This document shows, piece by piece, positions 20,815-30,854 of a DNA stretch of 64,000 nt; the first letter of the stretch is position 1; each line of letters opens with the position of its first letter. Below the pieces are notes generated by a model. The model was not told the origin of the DNA. It made no database searches and worked only from the letters and a program-made list of their open reading frames with translations. The translations under genes and the position numbers were made by a program. The DNA is taken from the NCBI GenBank assembly GCA_947489705.1, contig CANLEQ010000017.1, positions 1 to 64,000 on the forward strand. The letters are read 5' to 3'. The DNA comes from an uncultured Paracoccaceae bacterium (lineage in GTDB: Bacteria > Pseudomonadota > Alphaproteobacteria > Rhodobacterales > Rhodobacteraceae).

Positions 20815-21237
20815 TCAGGCTTCGCCGGTGAGACCTGCCGCCTGCAATCCGGCCATGCCCGCCTCGGCGTCGTTGTCGGACGTATCGCCTGTCACGCCCA
20901 GCGCGCCGATGACCTTGCCGTCGGCGTCTCGGATCAGGATTCCGCCCGGAACCGGCACGACCTGCCCGCCGAAGACGCCATTGGCCGCGTCCATGAAATA
21001 GGCCTGCTGCTCGGCACGCTTCATCTGCTGCGTGCCGGTCATGCCCAGCATCACGGCGCCATAGGCCTTGCCATGCGCGATCGCGTAGCGGCCCGGCGCG
21101 GCGCCGTCGGTGCGCAGGAAGGCGAGCGGGTGACCGCCCGCATCCAGAACGATGGCCGAGAGCGGCTTCAGCCCCTTCTCATGGCCGGCCGCGAGGGTCT
21201 CGGTCACGGCCTTGAGGGCCTGGTCGGTGGTGATCAT
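20815..21237 (-). CDS. GlcG/HbpS-type heme-binding family protein
   Basis: This 140-residue protein has the GlcG/HbpS fold: it starts ITTDQALKAVTETLAAG, continues with AIVLDAGGHPLAFLRTDGA and ends with GALGVTGDTSDNDAEAGMAG. It lies three bases after malate synthase G, with its ribosome-binding site (AAAGGATAA) overlapping the glcB stop, so it is translated from the same message. GlcG is encoded beside glcB in other bacteria but its biochemical role is unclear; some homologues bind haem or cobalamin. A glyoxylate/glycolate-linked role is inferred from context. Confidence 0.88.
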   Translation of the reverse strand: MITTDQALKAVTETLAAGHEKGLKPLSAIVLDAGGHPLAFLRTDGAAPGRYAIAHGKAYGAVMLGMTGTQQMKRAEQQAYFMDAANGVFGGQVVPVPGGILIRDADGKVIGALGVTGDTSDNDAEAGMAGLQAAGLTGEA

Positions 21238-21240
21238 GTC

Positions 21241-23400
21241 TTATCCTTTCGCCTTGAGTTCCTGACGGCGCGCATGCAGCACCGGCTCGGTATAGCCCGA
21301 CGGCTGTTCGCGGCCCCGGAAGACCAGATCGCATGCCGCCTTGAACGCCACGGTGTCGAAGCCCGGCGCCATCGGCGTGTAGGTCGGGTCGCCGTCGTTC
21401 TGCCGGTCCACGACCTCGGCCATCTTCTTCATGGTCTCCATCACGCGGTCCTCGGAGACGACGCCGTGATGCAGCCAGTTGGCCAGCGCCTGGGAGCTGA
21501 TGCGACAGGTGGCGCGGTCCTCCATCAGGCCCACGTCGTGGATGTCGGGCACCTTGGAACAGCCGACGCCCTGATCGACCCAGCGCACGACGTAGCCGAG
21601 GATGCCTTGCGCGTTGTTCTCGATCTCGGCCGTGATCTCGTTCTCGGACCAGTTGGTTCCCGCGGCCAGGGGCAGCGTCAGCAGCTCGTCGAGCGTCCGG
21701 CGCGGTCCGCCCGAGGCGATCTCGTCCTGCACCGCATGCACGTCGACCTTGTGGTAATGCAGCGCATGCAGCGTCGCGGCCGTCGGCGACGGCACCCAGG
21801 CACAGGTGGCACCCGCCTTGGGGTGTCCGATCTTCTGCTCCAGCATGTCGGCCATGAGTTCGGGCATCGCCCACATCCCCTTGCCGATCTGCGCGCGACC
21901 CTTGAGCCCGCAGGCAAGGCCGATATCGACGTTGCGATCCTCGTAGGCCTTGATCCAGGCAGAGTTCTTCATCTCGCCCTTCCGGACCATCGGGCCCGCC
22001 TCCATCGAGGTATGGATCTCGTCGCCGGTGCGGTCGAGGAAGCCCGTGTTGATGAACGCCACGCGGGATTTTGCTGCCCGGATGCATTCCTTGAGGTTCG
22101 CGGACGTGCGCCGTTCCTCGTCCATGATGCCGAGCTTGACCGTGTTCGCGGGCAGTCCGAGGATGTCTTCGACACGCGTGAAGATTTCGTCGGCGAAGGC
22201 GACCTCTTCGGGGCCGTGCATCTTGGGCTTCACGACATAGACCGATCCGTGCTCGGAATTGCCGCCCTCGCGCGCGAGGTCGTGCATCGCGATGAGCGTC
22301 GTGAACATCGCGTCCATCAGCCCTTCGAACACCTCGTTGCCGTCGCGGTCGTGAATGGCGGGGTTGCGCATCAGGTGACCCACGTTGCGGATCAGCATAA
22401 GCGCACGCCCCTTAAGACGCAGCTCGCCACCATCCGGCGCGGTGAAGGTGCGATCCTCGTTCAGGCGTCTGGTGAAGGTCTCGCCGCCCTTGGTGACCTC
22501 CTCGGTCAGATCGCCCTTCATCAGGCCCAGCCAGTTCGCATAGGCCAGCGTCTTGTCGGGCGCGTCGACCGCGGCAACGCTGTCCTCGCAATCCATGATC
22601 GCGCTCATCGCCGATTCAAGCTGGATATCCGCAATGCCCGCGGCATCGGAGGCGCCGATCTGGTGATCGCGGTCGATCCGGAGCTCGATATGCAGGCCGT
22701 TCTTTTTCAGGACGATCGCAGTCGGCGCGTCCGGTGCACCGCTATAGCCGACGAATTGCGCGGGGGTCTCGAGCGCTACGGCGTCACCGCCCCCCGACGG
22801 GATGCCTTCGAGCTTGCCGTCGACGATCCGGTATCCCGAAAGGTCGGCATGGCTGCCGGAGGCGAGCGGCGCCGCGTCGTCGAGCACCTCCTTCGCACGT
22901 GCGATCACCCGGGCGCCGCGGTCGGGGTCGTAGTCGCGGCCCTGCGGCAGGTCGCCCAGCGCGTCGGTTCCGTAGAGCGCATCGTAGAGCGAGCCCCAGC
23001 GGGCATTCGCCGCGTTGAGCGCGTAGCGCGCGTTCATGATCGGCACGACAAGCTGCGGCCCCGGAACGTCGGCGATCTCGGGGTCGGTGTCGCGCGTCTC
23101 GATTGTGAAGTCGGGCCCTTCCTCGACGAGGTACCCCATCTCGCGCAGCATCTCGACATACCCGGCGCGATCGCCGACCTCGCCGCGATTGTCGCGGTGC
23201 CACGCGTCGAGCTTGGCCTGCATCTCTTCGCGGGTCTCGAGAAAGGCCGCGTTCCTCGGTCCGAAATCGTGGACGAGGTCCGAGAAACCCTGCCAGAAGG
23301 CGTCGGCGTCGACGCCGGTCCCTGGAAGCGCTTGCTCGTCGATGAAGCTGGCGAGTTCGGTGGCGACGCTCAAATCGGCGCGTTTCGTACGGTCGGTCAT
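21241..23400 (-). CDS. glcB: malate synthase G
   Basis: This 719-residue monomeric enzyme condenses glyoxylate with acetyl-CoA to give malate. Recognisable parts are the N-terminal [73 protein letters not shown] and [22 protein letters not shown]. The length matches isoform G (about 720). Its ATG overlaps the stop of the DUF2256 gene (ATGA) and GGGAGAG lies upstream. Isocitrate lyase and the glycolate oxidase genes are not in this window. Confidence 0.97.
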   Translation of the reverse strand: MTDRTKRADLSVATELASFIDEQALPGTGVDADAFWQGFSDLVHDFGPRNAAFLETREEMQAKLDAWHRDNRGEVGDRAGYVEMLREMGYLVEEGPDFTIETRDTDPEIADVPGPQLVVPIMNARYALNAANARWGSLYDALYGTDALGDLPQGRDYDPDRGARVIARAKEVLDDAAPLASGSHADLSGYRIVDGKLEGIPSGGGDAVALETPAQFVGYSGAPDAPTAIVLKKNGLHIELRIDRDHQIGASDAAGIADIQLESAMSAIMDCEDSVAAVDAPDKTLAYANWLGLMKGDLTEEVTKGGETFTRRLNEDRTFTAPDGGELRLKGRALMLIRNVGHLMRNPAIHDRDGNEVFEGLMDAMFTTLIAMHDLAREGGNSEHGSVYVVKPKMHGPEEVAFADEIFTRVEDILGLPANTVKLGIMDEERRTSANLKECIRAAKSRVAFINTGFLDRTGDEIHTSMEAGPMVRKGEMKNSAWIKAYEDRNVDIGLACGLKGRAQIGKGMWAMPELMADMLEQKIGHPKAGATCAWVPSPTAATLHALHYHKVDVHAVQDEIASGGPRRTLDELLTLPLAAGTNWSENEITAEIENNAQGILGYVVRWVDQGVGCSKVPDIHDVGLMEDRATCRISSQALANWLHHGVVSEDRVMETMKKMAEVVDRQNDGDPTYTPMAPGFDTVAFKAACDLVFRGREQPSGYTEPVLHARRQELKAKG

Positions 23401-23567
23401 GTGCTCTCCCTGTCAGGTTCGGTTGTCCGGGCGGCGCCGCGGCACCGCACCGAGCAGTATTTCACGTCCGCCCAGTCCCGGCGCCACTTCTTGCGCCAGG
23501 TAAAGGGCAGACCGCAAGTGGCGCAGATCTTGCGCGGCAGCTCCGCCTTCGATCGGCGCCGCGGCAT
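23397..23567 (-). CDS. DUF2256 zinc-ribbon-like small protein
   Basis: This 56-residue protein begins [22 protein letters not shown] and continues [13 protein letters not shown], the pattern of DUF2256. Four cysteines in CxxC and CxxxC-type pairs (Cys15, Cys18, Cys38, Cys42) probably bind zinc, and the protein is very basic. It begins directly after the stop of the small membrane protein and its stop overlaps the malate synthase start. Its function is unknown; homologues are often encoded near photolyase-like or flavin genes. Confidence 0.85.
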   Translation of the reverse strand: MPRRRSKAELPRKICATCGLPFTWRKKWRRDWADVKYCSVRCRGAARTTEPDREST

Positions 23568-23774
23568 CTATTCGGTGGCGGACGCCTCGGATCCCGCTCC
23601 GGCGGTCGGGTCGACGACGCCCTCCTCGTCGCCGGGCTCGTTGCCCTGCGTGGTGATCCAGAGGGTCAGGCCCACCAGGAGGACGAGGGCAAATACGATC
23701 ACCGAGATCATGCCGGTCAGCGGCGTCCTGTGGCGGCGTTTCTCTTTCTCGATGTTGGTTTTCGGCGCAGACAT
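23568..23774 (-). CDS. small single-span membrane protein
   Basis: This 68-residue protein has a basic N-terminus (IEKEKRRHRTPL), one membrane helix (about residues 21-40, GMISVIVFALVLLVGLTLWI) and a short acidic tail. GGAGAG precedes the ATG. The stop abuts the DUF2256 start codon with no gap, so it heads a run of four closely packed minus-strand genes ending in the glcG-like gene. I recognise no family. The charge pattern predicts a cytoplasmic N-terminus and a periplasmic acidic tail. Confidence 0.75.
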   Translation of the reverse strand: MSAPKTNIEKEKRRHRTPLTGMISVIVFALVLLVGLTLWITTQGNEPGDEEGVVDPTAGAGSEASATE

Positions 23775-23870
23775 TGCATTCTCTCCGCATTTCGTTGTGG
23801 CCCGCTTGCCGGCGGGTCGGTCGCTGCCTAACCTAGCGCGCTGAACGGATTCCCCAAGCCTCGAAAGGCA

Positions 23871-26441
23871 ATGTTCATGAAAGACGCCGCCCCTCGCGCC
23901 GTCCACCTGTCGGAGTACAGGCCCTATTCGCATATTGTCGACGAGGTATCGCTGTCGTTCGAGCTGGACCCGACGGCCACGAGGGTGATGTCGCGGATCG
24001 CCTTCCGCCCCAATCCCGACGGGCCCGGCGGGCCGTTGCGGCTCGACGGCGAGGGGCTGGAGCTGATCCGGGCGACGATCGACGGCGCCCCCGCGCCCGT
24101 GGAGGTCGACGCGACCGGCCTCAGCGTCGAGGTGCCCGATGCGCCCTTCGTCTGGGAGGCGGAGGTGGTGATCGACCCCTCGTCGAACACCGCGCTCGAG
24201 GGGCTCTATATCTCCAACGGCATGTTCTGCACGCAATGCGAGGCCGAAGGCTTTCGCAAGATCACCTATTATCCCGACCGTCCCGACGTGATGGCCCCGT
24301 TCACCGTCCGCATCGCCTCGGAATTGCCCGTCCTGCTCTCGAACGGCAATCCCGGCGCGCGCGGCCTCGGCTTTGCGGAATGGGTCGATCCGCACCCGAA
24401 ACCCGCCTATCTCTTCGCGCTGGTGGCGGGCGACCTCATCGCCCATCCCGACCGGTTCACGACCATGGAGGGCCGCGACGTCACGCTCAATATCTGGGTG
24501 CGCCCCGGCGACGAGGATCGCTGCGCCTATGCGATGGACGCGCTCAAGCGGTCGATGGCCTGGGACGAGCGCACCTATGGGCGGGCCTACGACCTCGACG
24601 TCTTCAACATCGTCGCCGTGGACGATTTCAACATGGGCGCGATGGAGAACAAGGGGCTCAACATCTTCAACGCCCGCTACGTGCTGGCCTCGCCGGAAAC
24701 CGCCACGGACGGGGACTACGCCCGGATCGAGGCGATCATCGCGCACGAATACTTCCACAACTGGACCGGCAACCGCATCACCTGCCGCGACTGGTTCCAG
24801 CTCTGTCTCAAGGAAGGGCTAACGGTCTATCGCGATCAGCAATTCTCGGGCGACGAGCGCGGCCACGCCGTCAAGCGTATCGAGGACGTGCAGATGCTGC
24901 GCGGCCGGCAGTTCCGCGAGGATGCGGGGCCGCTCGCCCATCCGGTGCGGCCGACCTCTTATATCGAGATCAACAACTTTTACACCGCCACCGTCTACGA
25001 GAAAGGCGCCGAGCTCATCGGCATGCTGCGCCGGCTGGTGGGGGCCGCGGATTACGATCGCGCCCTCGCGCTCTATTTCGAGCGCCATGACGGGCAGGCC
25101 TGCACGATCGAGGATTGGCTGGCGGTGTTCCAGGACGCGACCGGGCGCGACCTCGCGCAATTCTCGCTCTGGTACGTTCAGGCGGGCACGCCGCGGCTCG
25201 AGGCGCGTTCGCGGATCGAGAACGGAACGCTGATCCTCGACCTCGCGCAGGACCTTCCCGACACGCCCGGCCAATCCGGCAAGGCCCCCCAGGTTCTGCC
25301 GGTCGCTTTGGGTGCCATCGCCCGCGACGGGCGCGAGGTGCTCGGAACGCAGCTCATCGAGATGACGCAAGCACGACAGACGGTTCGCTTCGACATCGGC
25401 ACCGACGATGCCGTGGCCTCGGTGCTGCGGGATTTCTCCGCGCCGGTGATCCTGCGCCACGATCTTTCGGCGGCGGACCGGGCGCTGCTCCTCGCGCACG
25501 ATACCGATCCCTTCAACAAGTGGGAGGCCGGCCGCACCCTGGCCAAGGACGCTCTGACGGCGATGATCGCCGAGGGCGCCGCGCCGGATCCGGCCTATCT
25601 CGCGGCGCTCCCCGAAGTTGTGGGCGACGACACGCTCGACCCGGCGTTCCGGGCCCTCGTGCTGGGGCTGCCGTCGGATGACGACATGGCCCAGAGCCTG
25701 GCCCTGGCGCATCACGTCCCCGATCCGCGCGCCATCGCCGCGGCCCAGGAAGCGATGCGGTCGGCCATCGCCGCGCATCTCGAGGGGCAGTTCCGCACGC
25801 TCTACGCAGCGCTGACCGATGGCGGCGGCTACGGCCCCGACGCGGCCGCGGCCGGTCGACGGAGCCTGCGCAACACCACGCTCGGCTATCTGACGCTGCG
25901 CGACGGGGGCGCGCTTGCGCGGGCGCAATTCGCGGCGGCCGACAACATGACCGACAGCCTCGGCGCGCTGGTGCCGCTGATCCGCATCGGCGCGGGAGAA
26001 GATGCGCTCGCCGCGTTCTACGACAGATGGAAGGGCGACCGGCTGGTCCTCGACAAGTGGTTCGCGCTTCAGATCGGTGCCGCGCCGGGCGAGAGCGGTG
26101 CGGCCATCGCCGCGCGGCTGGTGGAGCATTCCGATTTCGACTGGAAGAACCCCAACCGCTTCCGGTCGGTGATCGGCGCGCTGGGGATGAACCATTCGAG
26201 CTTCCACGCTGCCGATGGCAGCGGCTACGCGCTGGTGGCCGATTGGCTCATCCGGCTCGACCCGGTGAACCCGCAGACAGCGGCGCGCATGACCACGCTC
26301 TTCGAGACCTGGCACCGCTACGATGCCGACAGGCAGCAGATGATCGCCCAGGCGCTTGAGCGGATCGGCGGATCGGATCGCGCCTCGCGCGATACGGGAG
26401 AGATGGTCGGCCGCATGCTCAGCGACGCGGCGCACCGCTGA
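23871..26441 (+). CDS. pepN: aminopeptidase N
   Basis: This 856-residue cytosolic M1 metallopeptidase removes N-terminal residues from peptides. The substrate-anchoring GAMEN is at residues 256-260, the zinc site HEYFH at 292-296 and the third ligand Glu315 in LKEGLTVYRDQ. After the catalytic domain come the PepN-type C-terminal domains, matching the gammaproteobacterial-type length (about 870). Two in-frame ATGs exist (23871 and 23877); AAAGG spacing slightly favours the second, a two-residue difference. It is divergent from the glcB cluster. Confidence 0.96.
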   Translation: MFMKDAAPRAVHLSEYRPYSHIVDEVSLSFELDPTATRVMSRIAFRPNPDGPGGPLRLDGEGLELIRATIDGAPAPVEVDATGLSVEVPDAPFVWEAEVVIDPSSNTALEGLYISNGMFCTQCEAEGFRKITYYPDRPDVMAPFTVRIASELPVLLSNGNPGARGLGFAEWVDPHPKPAYLFALVAGDLIAHPDRFTTMEGRDVTLNIWVRPGDEDRCAYAMDALKRSMAWDERTYGRAYDLDVFNIVAVDDFNMGAMENKGLNIFNARYVLASPETATDGDYARIEAIIAHEYFHNWTGNRITCRDWFQLCLKEGLTVYRDQQFSGDERGHAVKRIEDVQMLRGRQFREDAGPLAHPVRPTSYIEINNFYTATVYEKGAELIGMLRRLVGAADYDRALALYFERHDGQACTIEDWLAVFQDATGRDLAQFSLWYVQAGTPRLEARSRIENGTLILDLAQDLPDTPGQSGKAPQVLPVALGAIARDGREVLGTQLIEMTQARQTVRFDIGTDDAVASVLRDFSAPVILRHDLSAADRALLLAHDTDPFNKWEAGRTLAKDALTAMIAEGAAPDPAYLAALPEVVGDDTLDPAFRALVLGLPSDDDMAQSLALAHHVPDPRAIAAAQEAMRSAIAAHLEGQFRTLYAALTDGGGYGPDAAAAGRRSLRNTTLGYLTLRDGGALARAQFAAADNMTDSLGALVPLIRIGAGEDALAAFYDRWKGDRLVLDKWFALQIGAAPGESGAAIAARLVEHSDFDWKNPNRFRSVIGALGMNHSSFHAADGSGYALVADWLIRLDPVNPQTAARMTTLFETWHRYDADRQQMIAQALERIGGSDRASRDTGEMVGRMLSDAAHR

Positions 26442-26515
26442 TCCGCCGGAACCGGCGGCGCGGCCGCCCCGTTGACGAAGCGAACCGAAATTAACGAACA
26501 CGATTGGAGCTTTTC

Positions 26516-27076
26516 ATGCCCAGCATCGACAACGCCAAGATCATCATCATCGCCTCTGACGGGTTCGAGCAGGTCGAACTGACCACCCCGAAACAGCAAC
26601 TCGAAGAAGCCGGCGCCACCGTGCATGTCGCGACCCCCGACGGCAACGACATCACCGGCTGGTACTTCGACAAATGGGGAGACAAGACGGCCGCCGATCT
26701 CAAGATCGCGGATGTCTCGATCCAGGATTACGACGCGATGGTCCTGCCCGGCGGTCAGATCAACCCGGACGTCCTGCGCGCTGACGAGACCGCCGTAGGC
26801 AAGATCCGCGACTTTGCCGGCACCGGCAAGCCGCTCGCGGCCATCTGTCATGCGCCCTGGCTCCTGATCGAGGCGGATCTGGTCCGCGGCAAGAGGCTGA
26901 CGTCGTTCAAGTCGATCCGCACCGATCTGCGCAATGCCGGTGCGGAGCCGGTGGAACAGGCCGTCGCGATCGACGGCAACCTCATCACCAGCCGTAACCC
27001 CGACGATCTCGACGCATTCTGCAAGGCGATCATCGACGCAGTCGAAAGCGGAGCACTCGCCTCCGACGCGGCCTGA
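26516..27076 (+). CDS. PfpI/DJ-1 family protein
   Basis: This 186-residue protein belongs to the type 1 glutamine amidotransferase-like DJ-1/PfpI family. Cys111-His112 in AAICHAPWLLIEA is the nucleophile elbow and Glu18 in ASDGFEQVE is the conserved partner. ITGWYFDKWGD and VLPGGQINPDVLR are typical of the YhbO/PfpI branch. Members act as proteases, glyoxalase III enzymes or proposed deglycases in stress protection; which applies here cannot be read from sequence. GGAGC lies 8 bases before the ATG. Confidence 0.92.
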   Translation: MPSIDNAKIIIIASDGFEQVELTTPKQQLEEAGATVHVATPDGNDITGWYFDKWGDKTAADLKIADVSIQDYDAMVLPGGQINPDVLRADETAVGKIRDFAGTGKPLAAICHAPWLLIEADLVRGKRLTSFKSIRTDLRNAGAEPVEQAVAIDGNLITSRNPDDLDAFCKAIIDAVESGALASDAA

Positions 27077-27083
27077 TGCGGGG

Positions 27084-27130
27084 CGCTCCGGCAGGCGGAG
27101 AGATGCCGCACCGCACCACCTGCCGGAGCG
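27084..27130 (+). terminator. probable terminator hairpin after the PfpI gene
   Basis: A perfect 12-bp inverted repeat (CGCTCCGGCAGG at 27084-27095, complement at 27119-27130) encloses a 23-base loop. It starts 7 bases after the stop. Only a poor T-tract (CTTTTG) follows, so termination efficiency is uncertain. Confidence 0.55.
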
Positions 27131-27194
27131 TAACTTGCCTTTTGCCTGTGATCGTTCCATGTGTCATCAACCGGTGTCTAACCTTTGGTGCCTC

Positions 27195-28088
27195 ATGGCG
27201 GTGAAAGAGCGCATAGATCAGCAGATCATCGAGCGGGCCAAATGGCTGCAGCGCGACACGCTGCCCGTTCGTCTGGCGCGGCCCTGCCTCAACCGCCTTC
27301 TGAGCTACGACAAGACCGTCGTTCTCGGCGAGGAGATGGAAAGCTGGACCGGCCGCGCCCTGATGGACCGGATGAGCGGCATGCTTGCCCGCGACGTGGT
27401 TGCCACGGGCCTGCACCACATCCCGCGCCAGGGCGGCGCGATGATCGTCGCGAACCATCCCACCGGCATTGCTGACGGGATCATGTTGCACCATCTGCTG
27501 GCGCCCCTGCGGCCGGACCTCTTCTTCTATGCCAATGTCGACATTCTGAAGGTCGTCCCGCAACTGACCTCCATGATCGCGCCGGTCGAGTGGCGGCGCG
27601 ACAAGCGCACTCACGGCAAGACGCGCGAGACGATGTCCTTCACGCGAAAGGCGATGGATGACGGGCGGATGGGGATCATCTTTCCGTCCGGCCGGCTTGC
27701 GAAGCGACGCGGCCTGAGGCTCTTCGAGCGGGAATGGATGCCGTCGGCGGCGATGATCGCACGCAAGTTCGACATTCCGGTGATCCCCGTGAACATCCGT
27801 GCGCGAAACTCGGCGCTCTTCTACATGTTCGACCTGATCCACCCGAGCCTGCGTGACATCACGCTGTTCCACGAGACTTTGAACAAGGCGCGACAGCCCT
27901 ACCGTGTCACCGTGGGGGCGCCGATCTCGTCGAAATCCCTGCCCGTCAATTCCGAGGACGCGATTGCCGTGCTGAAAGAGGCGACACTCGGCCTCGGCGG
28001 TCCCGACCGGACGTCGGTCTCGCTCGTCGATAGCTCCCGCAGGCCGGTCTTCCTCGCACGGTCCGGGAGCCGCCCGGGCTCGGCCTGA
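27195..28088 (+). CDS. lysophospholipid acyltransferase family protein (PlsC-like)
   Basis: This 297-residue membrane-associated acyltransferase has ANHPTGIADG (His88 and Asp94) as catalytic motif I. FFYANVDILKVVPQL is motif II-like, and IIFPSGRLAKRRG the substrate-binding motif III. It probably transfers an acyl group to a glycerolipid or aminolipid precursor. The NHPxGxxDG form resembles the branch related to OlsB/haemolysin-type acyltransferases rather than classic PlsC, so the acceptor is uncertain. The start at 27195 lacks a clear ribosome-binding site; an ATG at 27159 is possible. Confidence 0.85.
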   Translation: MAVKERIDQQIIERAKWLQRDTLPVRLARPCLNRLLSYDKTVVLGEEMESWTGRALMDRMSGMLARDVVATGLHHIPRQGGAMIVANHPTGIADGIMLHHLLAPLRPDLFFYANVDILKVVPQLTSMIAPVEWRRDKRTHGKTRETMSFTRKAMDDGRMGIIFPSGRLAKRRGLRLFEREWMPSAAMIARKFDIPVIPVNIRARNSALFYMFDLIHPSLRDITLFHETLNKARQPYRVTVGAPISSKSLPVNSEDAIAVLKEATLGLGGPDRTSVSLVDSSRRPVFLARSGSRPGSA

Positions 28089-28176
28089 GCCCTCGCGTCG
28101 GGGCCCCACCCATTCTCAGCGTACCCCGAAGACCGCCTTTCGCGGACTTCAGCTCATCCCGCCCCCATCGATGCGC

Positions 28177-28764
28177 TCACGCGCCGGTGGGTTTCTGGCA
28201 GTAGGGCTGCGCGCGGGTCCAGGCGGACATCTCGGCGCGCTTCGACGACGAATGGAACGGGCCCCAGTCGCGCATCCCGCGATCGATGCTGCCGCGGCGG
28301 CTGACCTGAGCGGCCGCGATGCGCACGGCGCAACGCAGGTTGGCGGCGCCATCCTTGAGGGCAGCCCCCGTCCGCGCGTCGCAGCCATAGCCCCGTGCGG
28401 TGCCGGGCGCGATCTGCACGAGGCCGTACCACGCGCCGCCGCCGCCCACCGCGGCGGGGTTCCAGGTGCTTTCGTGCTTGGCCAGCGCCGACATCAGCCC
28501 GGTCCAGAAGGCCGCGCGATTCTCGGGTGTCTGGCTCGCATATCCGGGGCACCATTCCGCGTAGTCGGCGGGCACCAAGTTGGGAAGCGCCGCCCCGTGG
28601 GTCTGCAAAGCGAGCAGGGTCGCTTCGGTCCAGTCCTCTGATTCCGGGCGGAAATCCCACCGCGCCACCGGAAGTTCGGCCGCGTCCTGAGAGGGATCGG
28701 CGCGGGTGACGACGGCGCAGGCAGGCAACAGAAGACAGATGGCAACGGCCATGCGGAGCAGCAT
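28177..28764 (-). CDS. lipoprotein with lytic transglycosylase (SLT) domain
   Basis: This 195-residue protein has a lipoprotein signal with lipobox LPAC (Cys16), so it should be anchored in a membrane, probably the outer one. The C-terminal half shows the SLT pattern: Glu98 in LAKHESTWNPAAV is the catalytic acid, followed by AWYGLVQIAPGTARGYGC. It would cleave peptidoglycan glycan strands. At least four cysteines follow the lipobox, suggesting disulfides. AAGGG lies 8 bases upstream of the ATG. It is divergent from gatB. Confidence 0.85.
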   Translation of the reverse strand: MLLRMAVAICLLLPACAVVTRADPSQDAAELPVARWDFRPESEDWTEATLLALQTHGAALPNLVPADYAEWCPGYASQTPENRAAFWTGLMSALAKHESTWNPAAVGGGGAWYGLVQIAPGTARGYGCDARTGAALKDGAANLRCAVRIAAAQVSRRGSIDRGMRDWGPFHSSSKRAEMSAWTRAQPYCQKPTGA

Positions 28765-28937
28765 CTTGCGACCCTTCGGATGTTTCGGTCCGGAAGTGTT
28801 AACGCGAGAGTGGTCGCCCCGGCCACCCTGCATGCCTTCGACCGGCGGCTTCCCGCCGCCCGGCCCTTGTGAAAGGGCGGTACGGTGCCTATTCAGGGCC
28901 CGTAAAAATGCAAACAAATCGCCCGGAGACCCCGCCC

Positions 28938-30452
28938 ATGCTGGACCTGAGCTACGAGCCCCCTGCCCCCAAGGTGATCCAGGGCGCGCGCGAGGATTGG
29001 GAACTGGTGATCGGGCTTGAGGTCCATGCGCAGGTCGCCTCGAAGGCCAAGCTCTTTTCGGGCGCGTCGACGCTTTTCGGGGCGGAGCCGAACTCGAATG
29101 TGGCCTTCGTCGATGCGGGCATGCCCGGCATGCTGCCCGTCATCAACGAGGGATGCGTGGCCCTGGCGGTCAAGACCGGGCTCGGCCTCAACGCCGCGAT
29201 CAACCTTCGCAGCGCCTTTGATCGCAAGAACTACTTCTATCCCGACCTTCCGCAAGGCTATCAGATCAGCCAACTCTACCATCCGATCGTGGGCGAGGGC
29301 GAGGTGCTGGTCGACATGGCTCCGGGCGTCGCGCGTCGCGTCCGGATCGAGCGGATCCATCTCGAGCAGGATGCCGGCAAGTCCATCCACGACATGGATC
29401 CGACCATGTCCTTCGTCGATCTCAACCGGACCGGCGTCGCGCTGATGGAGATCGTCTCGCGCCCCGATATCCGCGGCCCCGAGGAGGCGGCTGCCTATGT
29501 CGGCAAGCTGCGCCAGATCCTGCGCTATCTCGGGACCTGCGACGGCAACATGCAGAACGGCAACCTGCGCGCCGATGTGAACGTCTCGGTCTGCCGTCCA
29601 GGCGACTACGAGAAATACCAGGAAACGCAGGATTTCTCGCATCTGGGCACGCGGTGCGAGATCAAGAACATGAACTCCATGCGGTTCATCCAGGCCGCGA
29701 TCGAGGTCGAGGCCCGCCGTCAGATCGCCATCATCGAGGATGGCGGCGCGGTGGTGCAGGAAACCCGCCTCTTCGATCCGGACCGCGGCGAGACGCGGTC
29801 GATGCGATCGAAGGAAGAGGCGCACGATTACCGCTACTTCCCCGATCCCGACCTCCTGCCGCTCGAGATCGAGCAGGCCTGGGTCGACGAGATCCGCGCG
29901 ACCCTGCCCGAACTGCCCGACGAGAAACGCGCGCGCTTCGTGACGGAATACGGGATGACGGAATACGACGCGTCGGTCCTCACCGCCGAGGTGGAGAACG
30001 CCAGCTATTTCGAGGCGGTCGCGGCCGAGGCCGGAGACGGCAAGATGGCCGCGAACTGGGTCATCAACGAGCTCTTCGGCCGCCTCAAGAAGGATGACCG
30101 CGGCATCGCCGAGAGCCCGGTCGACCCCGCGCAGCTCGCCGCCATCGTGCGTCTCATCAAGTCGGACGCGATCTCGGGCAAGACCGCCAAGGACGTGTTC
30201 GAGATCGTCTACACCGAAGGCGGCAACCCGGAGACCATCGTTGAGGAGCGCGGGCTGAAGCAGGTCACCGATACCGGCGCGATCGAGGACGCGGTCGACC
30301 GGATCATCGCCGACAATCCCGCGCAGGTCGAAAAGGCGCAGTCGAATCCCAAGCTCGCGGGCTGGTTCGTCGGTCAGGTGATGAAGGCCACGGGCGGCAC
30401 CGCCAACCCGAAGGCCGTGAACGAAATCGTGGCCACCAAGCTCGGCCTCTGA
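28938..30452 (+). CDS. gatB: Asp/Glu-tRNA amidotransferase subunit B
   Basis: This is the kinase and tRNA-binding subunit of GatCAB, which converts Glu-tRNAGln (and Asp-tRNAAsn) to Gln-tRNAGln (Asn-tRNAAsn). [24 protein letters not shown] opens the catalytic domain, LPQGYQISQ and [24 protein letters not shown] follow, and the YqeY-like tail domain ends the protein. At 504 residues it is full length. ATG 28938 is chosen: GGAGA is 9 bases upstream and homologues begin MLDL; an ATG at 28908 is also in frame. gatA and gatC are elsewhere. A YqeY protein is encoded at 60829-61290. Confidence 0.96.
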   Translation: MLDLSYEPPAPKVIQGAREDWELVIGLEVHAQVASKAKLFSGASTLFGAEPNSNVAFVDAGMPGMLPVINEGCVALAVKTGLGLNAAINLRSAFDRKNYFYPDLPQGYQISQLYHPIVGEGEVLVDMAPGVARRVRIERIHLEQDAGKSIHDMDPTMSFVDLNRTGVALMEIVSRPDIRGPEEAAAYVGKLRQILRYLGTCDGNMQNGNLRADVNVSVCRPGDYEKYQETQDFSHLGTRCEIKNMNSMRFIQAAIEVEARRQIAIIEDGGAVVQETRLFDPDRGETRSMRSKEEAHDYRYFPDPDLLPLEIEQAWVDEIRATLPELPDEKRARFVTEYGMTEYDASVLTAEVENASYFEAVAAEAGDGKMAANWVINELFGRLKKDDRGIAESPVDPAQLAAIVRLIKSDAISGKTAKDVFEIVYTEGGNPETIVEERGLKQVTDTGAIEDAVDRIIADNPAQVEKAQSNPKLAGWFVGQVMKATGGTANPKAVNEIVATKLGL

Positions 30453-30458
30453 CGGAAG

Positions 30459-30492
30459 AAGCGTGCCGACCTCTGCAGAGATCGGCACGCTT
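30459..30492 (+). terminator. probable terminator of gatB
   Basis: A perfect 11-bp stem (AAGCGTGCCGA, 30459-30469, with 30482-30492) has a 12-base loop that itself contains CTCTGCAGAG. It begins 6 bases after the gatB stop. The T-tract is weak. Confidence 0.6.
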
Positions 30493-30565
30493 CGTCGCTT
30501 AAAGAAGGGTATCTCTGTCTACGCTCGTTCGTCGTGCGTGGAACGTCGACACCTGATCCCGGCGG

Positions 30566-30718
30566 TCAATTGTCGGGGCCGGTCTCCGCAAGTCCGTCAG
30601 TCGGTTCGGAGATGGATTCGGCGGCCGGCGTCATCGGGTCGTCATCGGTGACCCCCGGGCTGGTCTGGCAAGCGGCGAGGCTGCAAATGGCAGCGAGCGA
30701 CAGAAGGATACGTGACAT
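30566..30718 (-). CDS. 50-residue lipoprotein
   Basis: This tiny gene encodes MSRILLSLAAICSLAACQ, a textbook lipoprotein signal with lipobox LAAC (Cys17). A 33-residue acidic, proline- and threonine-rich tail follows and ends TGPDN. GGAG sits 6 bases before the ATG. The mature tail is too short for an enzyme domain. Similar short lipoproteins occur in related bacteria but I cannot name a family. It lies in the 402-base gap between gatB and the DUF4177 gene, where nothing else is apparent besides the gatB hairpin. Confidence 0.7.
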   Translation of the reverse strand: MSRILLSLAAICSLAACQTSPGVTDDDPMTPAAESISEPTDGLAETGPDN

Positions 30719-30854
30719 GGTAACTCCATATTGATAAATCGCGATTGCTGAACGCGTCCGGTCCCGCTCGGTTCCTCGTGACCGCGGACTGGACGGCCGC
30801 CGCGTATCGCGGCTAGACGAACGGCTCGCATGGCCCCCAGACGAAAGCGCCCAG

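Noticed and set aside
20689-23844. 1051-residue plus-strand frame opposite glcB and the glcG-like gene
   Set aside because: Its length is due to GC bias at third codon positions of glcB. No domain is recognisable and the opposite strand is malate synthase.
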